DNA from: Mesorhizobium sp. WSM4311
GTDB lineage: Bacteria > Pseudomonadota > Alphaproteobacteria > Rhizobiales > Rhizobiaceae
Length of the DNA stretch: 64,000 nt
Reading direction: 5' to 3'
NCBI RefSeq assembly: GCF_002295115.1
Contig: NZ_NSFV01000012.1
Span: forward strand, 62,001 to 126,000
Part shown: one piece after another, positions 60,091 through 64,000 of the stretch
Position numbering within the stretch: the first letter of the stretch is position 1
Layout of the letters: each line of letters begins with the position of its first letter
The notes under the pieces: model-generated
What the model saw: only the letters and a program-made list of their open reading frames with translations
Database searches by the model: none
What the model was told of the DNA's origin: nothing
Translations under genes and position numbers: made by a program

Positions 60091-61587
60091 TCAGTTCATC
60101 GTCGGGATGACGAACTCCGCACCGTCCTTGATGCCGGACGGCCAGCGCGAGGTCACCGTCTTGGTCTTGGTGTAGAAACGGAAGGCGTCCGGACCGTGCT
60201 GGTTGAGGTCGCCGAAGGACGACGCCTTCCAGCCGCCGAAGGTGTAATAGGCGATCGGCACCGGGATCGGCACGTTGACGCCGACCATGCCGACCTGGAC
60301 ACGGCTTGCAAAGTCACGCGCGGCGTCGCCGTCGCGGGTGAAGATGGCGACGCCATTGCCCATCTCATGGTCGTTGGCGAGCTTGATCGCGCTCTCATAG
60401 GTCGGAGCACGAACCACCGAGAGCACCGGCCCGAAGATTTCTTCCTTGTAGATGCGCATGTCCGCCGTGACGTTGTCGAACAAGCAGCCGCCCATATAGT
60501 AACCGTTCTCATAGCCCTGCATCTTGAAGCCGCGGCCATCGACGACCAGCGTGGCGCCTTCCTTGACGCCGGTATCGACGTAACCTTTCACGCGCTCCAG
60601 CGCCTGAGCCGTCACCAGCGGGCCGAAATCGGCGGCCGAATCCGTCGACGGGCCGACCTTCAGGCTCTCGACGCGCGGGATCAGCTTTTCCATCAGCCGG
60701 TTGGCAGTGTCGTTGCCGACCGGGACAGCCACCGAGATCGCCATGCAGCGCTCGCCGGCCGAGCCGTAGCCGGCGCCGATCAGCGCGTCGACGGTCTGGT
60801 CCATGTCGGCGTCGGGCATGATGATCATGTGGTTCTTGGCGCCGCCGAAGCACTGCACCCGCTTGCCCGCCGCGGTGCCGCGCGAATAGATGTAGTGGGC
60901 GATCGGCGTCGAGCCGACAAAGCCGACGGCCTTGATGTCGGGATCGTCGAGGATGGCGTCGACGACTTCCTTGTCGCCGTTGACGACGTTGAGGATGCCG
61001 GCAGGCAGGCCGGCTTCGAGGAACAGTTCGGCGATGCGGATCGGCACGCCCGGATCACGCTCCGACGGCTTCAGGATGAAGGCATTGCCGCAGGCGATCG
61101 CCGGCGCGATCTTCCACAGCGGGATCATCGCCGGGAAATTGAACGGCGTGATGCCGGCGACGACGCCGAGCGGCTGGCGCATCGAATAGACGTCGATGCC
61201 GGGGCCGGCGCCATCGGTGAATTCGCCCTTCATCATGTGCGGCGCGCCGATGCAGACTTCGACCACTTCGAGGCCGCGCTGGATGTCACCCTTGGCGTCG
61301 GCGATGGTCTTGCCGTGCTCGCGTGCCAGTATGTCGGCCAGTTCGTCATAGTCGCGGGCGACCAGTTCGAGGAATTTCATCAGCACGCGCACGCGGCGCT
61401 GCGGGTTGGTGGCGGCCCATTTCGGCTGCGCCGCCTTGGCATTCTCGACCGCCGCGCGCAGTTCCGCTTGCGAGGCCAGCGCCACCGTGCCGCGCACGGA
61501 GCCGTCCATCGGCTGCATGACGTCCTGCTTGCGGCCGCTGGTGCCGGCGACACGCTTGCCGCCGATGAAATGACCGTATTCGATCAT
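60091..61587 (-). CDS. mmsA: CoA-acylating methylmalonate-semialdehyde dehydrogenase
   Basis: A 498-residue aldehyde dehydrogenase. GITPFNFPAMIPLWKIAPAI, GFVGSTPIAHYIYSRGTA (NAD site) and GAGYGSAGERCMAISVAV with the catalytic Cys are the MmsA form of the family, and CFGGAKNHMIIMPDAD is specific. It oxidises methylmalonate semialdehyde to propionyl-CoA in valine and inositol catabolism. ATG 61587 gives the normal start. A LysR regulator lies divergent to it. Confidence 0.95.
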   Translation of the reverse strand: MIEYGHFIGGKRVAGTSGRKQDVMQPMDGSVRGTVALASQAELRAAVENAKAAQPKWAATNPQRRVRVLMKFLELVARDYDELADILAREHGKTIADAKGDIQRGLEVVEVCIGAPHMMKGEFTDGAGPGIDVYSMRQPLGVVAGITPFNFPAMIPLWKIAPAIACGNAFILKPSERDPGVPIRIAELFLEAGLPAGILNVVNGDKEVVDAILDDPDIKAVGFVGSTPIAHYIYSRGTAAGKRVQCFGGAKNHMIIMPDADMDQTVDALIGAGYGSAGERCMAISVAVPVGNDTANRLMEKLIPRVESLKVGPSTDSAADFGPLVTAQALERVKGYVDTGVKEGATLVVDGRGFKMQGYENGYYMGGCLFDNVTADMRIYKEEIFGPVLSVVRAPTYESAIKLANDHEMGNGVAIFTRDGDAARDFASRVQVGMVGVNVPIPVPIAYYTFGGWKASSFGDLNQHGPDAFRFYTKTKTVTSRWPSGIKDGAEFVIPTMN

Positions 61588-61693
61588 GATATCTCTCCCT
61601 TGTTTGTGATGGCGCATTGTCCGCCTTTGCGGTGGCGAAGGCAACGCGAGGGAGAACGCAACCGTTGTGCGAAAATTAGATATCGGTTGACGG

Positions 61694-61711
61694 GCGAGCA
61701 TCAATTCTCGC
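61694..61711. promoter_or_regulatory. Inverted repeat between mmsA and LysR
   Basis: GCGAG and CTCGC arms separated by 8 bases, in the 160-base divergent region. Could be a LysR box; support is modest. Confidence 0.35.
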
Positions 61712-61747
61712 AAATGACTTACGACAAGATATCTCCTGGGGATTCCC

Positions 61748-62629
61748 ATGAACTGGGATGACGTCCGCATCTTTCTCGCCGTGGCACGCGCCGGCCAGAT
61801 CCTCGGCGCCGCCCGGCGGCTGGAGCTGAACCACGCCACAGTCTCGCGCCGCATCGCAGCGCTCGAGGAAGCGCTGCGCACGAAGCTCTTCCGCCGGCTG
61901 ACCACCGGCAGCGAACTGACGCCGGCCGGCGAGCGATTCCTTGATATTGCCGAGCGCATGGAGGGCGACATGATCGCCGCGCGCTCGACCATATCAGGCG
62001 AAGGCGACGATATCTCCGGCACCGTGCGCATCGGCGCGCCGGACGGGTTCGGCGTCGCCTTCCTGGCCAGGCGCCTCGGCGAACTGACCGCGCTGCATCG
62101 CGAACTGACGATCCAGCTCGTGCCGGTGCCGCGCTCCTTCTCGCTGTCCCGACGCGAAGCCGACATCGCCATCACCGTCGAGCGGCCGACCGAAGGCCGG
62201 CTGGTGGCGGGAAAGCTGGTCGATTATTCGCTGGGCCTGTTTGCATCGCGCGCCTACGCCGATGCCAATGGCCTGCCCAAAACCGCCGCCGAACTCGGCC
62301 GGCACACACTCATCGGCTATGTACCCGACCTCATCGTCAGCCCTTCGCTCGACTACGCGGCCGAATTCAGCGCGGACTGGCGCACCAGCTTCGCCATCTC
62401 CTCGGCGCTCGGCCAGGCCGAAGCGGTGCGCTCGGGCGCCGGCATCGGCATCCTGCACACCTTCGTCGCGCGGTCGATGCCGGAACTGGTGGCTGTCGAC
62501 GTGGTGGCGCCCATCCGCCGCGCCTACTGGCTGGTCTATCACGAATCGGTCAGGCCGCTGCGCCGCATCCAGATCGTCGCCGGTTTCATCACCAAGGCGG
62601 TGGAACGGGAGCGGGGCCTCTTTGCCTGA
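61748..62629 (+). CDS. LysR family transcriptional regulator
   Basis: A 293-residue LysR regulator. MNWDDVRIFLAVARAGQILG and NHATVSRRIAALEEALRTKL are the helix-turn-helix. The effector domain is of the group with FAISSALGQAEAVRSGAGIGIL. It is divergent from mmsA and may control valine or inositol degradation. Confidence 0.93.
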   Translation: MNWDDVRIFLAVARAGQILGAARRLELNHATVSRRIAALEEALRTKLFRRLTTGSELTPAGERFLDIAERMEGDMIAARSTISGEGDDISGTVRIGAPDGFGVAFLARRLGELTALHRELTIQLVPVPRSFSLSRREADIAITVERPTEGRLVAGKLVDYSLGLFASRAYADANGLPKTAAELGRHTLIGYVPDLIVSPSLDYAAEFSADWRTSFAISSALGQAEAVRSGAGIGILHTFVARSMPELVAVDVVAPIRRAYWLVYHESVRPLRRIQIVAGFITKAVERERGLFA

Positions 62630-62659
62630 TTTCGCAAACCGGCAGACGCGATGCGCTGT

Positions 62660-63232
62660 TCAAGGTGGGTCGAGAACGAACGAATTCACGACATGCTCGG
62701 CCTTGTCCGCCAGTGGCGCCCACATCTGCTCCACCTGCTCGGCGCTCTCGCTCATCACGCTGCAATTGACATAGCCATAGCGCGCTCCCCGCAACGAGAA
62801 CGCAAATCTGGAATGGCCGTGCACGCGAACACCGTTGTCGACAACCGTAAAATCCAGATCGGCAAGTCGCACAGGGTAGCCGTCGGGAAACCTTGCAAGC
62901 TTGTCATTGCTGAAATCGGCTGTGCTGAACGATTTGCCCATCATCATCTTCCATGTTTCCATGGACCAGCCCTCGATGAACTTGCTCGGATCGGACGGAG
63001 AATCCGGTGCGGATGCATCGTAAAGCGACGTCGACACCATGCAGGTAAGGGTCCGATCGGGGGATTGCACGCTCAGCCGCATCGCTTCCCCGGAAGGCGG
63101 CTCATTGATCCATTCCGGTGGAAAGGTTAGTGCGAACCCATTTTCCCGGTCGTGGACGGTCTTGTCGGCGGCATTGGCCGCTGTTGCGCAGAATAGAAAT
63201 CCGACGGCCGTAACCAGGAAGCAGATACGCAT
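62660..63232 (-). CDS. Secreted protein of unknown function
   Basis: A 190-residue protein with a signal peptide (1-21, ending ANAAD). The mature part begins TVHDRENGFALTFPPEWINEPP, resembling small lipoprotein-like beta domains that recognise an aromatic or lipid ligand (PsbP-like fold is one possibility). Two cysteines (LTCMVS, VNCSVMS) could pair. No family assigned with certainty. Converges with LysR. Confidence 0.7.
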   Translation of the reverse strand: MRICFLVTAVGFLFCATAANAADKTVHDRENGFALTFPPEWINEPPSGEAMRLSVQSPDRTLTCMVSTSLYDASAPDSPSDPSKFIEGWSMETWKMMMGKSFSTADFSNDKLARFPDGYPVRLADLDFTVVDNGVRVHGHSRFAFSLRGARYGYVNCSVMSESAEQVEQMWAPLADKAEHVVNSFVLDPP

Positions 63233-63421
63233 CACCGCTCGCGAATGTGAGGCGCAGGTGGCGCCATGGGCAGATTGTGCCGCCACGATATATCAGGATC
63301 GGTCAATAGGCGACGCCTTTTCCTTGCCACAAAACCGGCCACTGTGGCATCAGGCGTGCAGCGCCGACCACGGGCAGGTCGCCGGGTGGGAATATCGTTC
63401 AGAAAGCTGGCGCGGATAGAC

Positions 63422-63865
63422 ATGCGAGCCGTTCTTGCCATCCTGCCGCTGATTTTCGTTTCGGCCTGCGCCAACCCGTGGGCAAAAGTGCCGGAAGCCG
63501 AACTGCCCAAGCCGATCCGCTACGCCATGGCGCGCCCCTCGCCTTTCGTCTTCGGCAATTATTGCGGCCCCGGCACCCGCACCGGCGATCTGTCGGCCCG
63601 GCCGGTCGACCGCCTCGACGCGGTGTGCCGGACCCACGACGCCTGCTACATCGCGCGCCACGATCATTGCGATTGCGACGGCGCGCTCGTCGCCTCCGCC
63701 AGGGCGATCCGTGATGACAAGACGGCGCCACGCAAGATGCGCGGCGAGGCGGAATTGCTGATCGCTACCTTCGCCATTCCCGTCTGCAAGGTGTTTCCCC
63801 AAGGCTTCATGCCGCCGCGCGACCCGGCTCAGTTGAGCGTCATGAAGGCCGGAGCCACCGGGTGA
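63422..63865 (+). CDS. Phospholipase A2-like lipoprotein
   Basis: A 147-residue lipoprotein (lipobox FVSAC, C16). It carries the secretory phospholipase A2 hallmarks: the calcium loop YCGPG (residues 47-51) and the catalytic CRTHDACY segment with H72 and D73, plus Cys-rich HDHCDCDG. Prokaryotic secreted PLA2 proteins hydrolyse the sn-2 ester of phospholipids; activity here is inference. A second lipoprotein gene overlaps its stop. Confidence 0.85.
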   Translation: MRAVLAILPLIFVSACANPWAKVPEAELPKPIRYAMARPSPFVFGNYCGPGTRTGDLSARPVDRLDAVCRTHDACYIARHDHCDCDGALVASARAIRDDKTAPRKMRGEAELLIATFAIPVCKVFPQGFMPPRDPAQLSVMKAGATG

Positions 63866-64000
63866 ATCGCCACGCATTTGTCATCCTTGCCCTGTTCGGG
63901 CTGATCGCCCTTGCCGGTTGTGCCGGAACAGGCCGCGATTCCTGCGATCTCCTGCCGGGAGAGGCGGCCTGTGCGCGGCCCTGGCTGTCAGCAAGCATGC
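63862..64000 (+). CDS. Lipoprotein, N-terminal part
   Basis: A GTG start overlaps the preceding stop (GTGA). The 46 visible residues show a signal peptide with lipobox ALAGC, followed by a cysteine-rich GRDSCDLL..CARPW stretch. The rest is beyond the window edge. Its coupling to the phospholipase A2-like gene suggests a functional pair; no family can be named from this fragment. Confidence 0.75.
   Translation, partial: MNRHAFVILALFGLIALAGCAGTGRDSCDLLPGEAACARPWLSASM

Overview
The window is a GC-rich, densely coded piece of an alphaproteobacterial chromosome, most likely Mesorhizobium or a close relative (Rhizobiales). This rests on the combination of tol-pal beside ruvCAB, rcdA and gapR, 6S RNA upstream of fau, efp-suhB, a pyruvate carboxylase of about 1150 residues, and several families of short palindromic intergenic repeats (AGCATGATC...GATCATGCT and relatives) that I know from rhizobial genomes. 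The assignment is inference, since no rRNA is present. I saw no tRNA, rRNA, CRISPR array, prophage, transposase or integrase; the region reads as core chromosome with ordinary accessory genes.

Layout. 1-4979 (minus strand) is the cell-envelope operon ybgC-tolQ-tolR-tolA-tolB-pal, with pal cut by the window edge. 5.1-7.3 kb holds a secreted GH5 glycosidase and a Tat-exported metallophosphoesterase placed between ybgC and ruvB. 7.4-10.3 kb holds ruvC-ruvA-ruvB and rcdA, followed by a likely small RNA. 10.6-18.9 kb is a mixed region: small membrane proteins, a TauE exporter, a methyltransferase, an AsnC regulator divergent from a DMT exporter, a ThiE-like protein with a Sel1-repeat protein, and an alcohol dehydrogenase divergent from a LysR regulator. 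19-23.4 kb has efp-suhB, a PAQR/hemolysin III protein and a MotA/MotB-like pair. 23.6-31.8 kb has a secreted protein, an M32 carboxypeptidase, an MsbA-like ABC exporter, rpmE (L31) with a structured leader, a TetR-controlled NmrA/DUF1772 pair, and YebC with a SelW-like protein.

32-34.2 kb is an ArsR regulator divergent from a run of SRPBCC and VOC genes. 34.2-36.8 kb has terC, ymdB-like, fau and 6S RNA. 36.9-40.8 kb is a MoxR ATPase, GNAT, VWA, MBL and msrB run. 41-44.2 kb has hypothetical genes, a type II haloacid dehalogenase, an AraC regulator and gapR. 44.4-47.9 kb is pyc. 48.2-54.6 kb is a complete branched-chain amino acid ABC transporter; its LivG carries a C-terminal helix-hairpin-helix extension. 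54.9-58.9 kb is a trans-4-hydroxyproline catabolic operon (epimerase, FAD oxidase/dehydrogenase, DapA-like deaminase) divergent from a GntR regulator, with paired TGATATATCA-type operators. 59-64 kb has two tandem paralogous secreted proteins, mmsA divergent from a LysR regulator, and at the right edge a phospholipase A2-like lipoprotein followed by a second, truncated lipoprotein.

I found no clear new defence or mobile system. The most interesting signals are a compact four-hairpin small RNA with an exposed anti-Shine-Dalgarno loop (about 10456-10560), a hairpin leader on rpmE (28102-28132), the LivG-HhH fusion, a palindromic repeat translated as the N-terminus of a flavoenzyme, several exact operator palindromes in divergent promoters, and the phospholipase A2-like lipoprotein.
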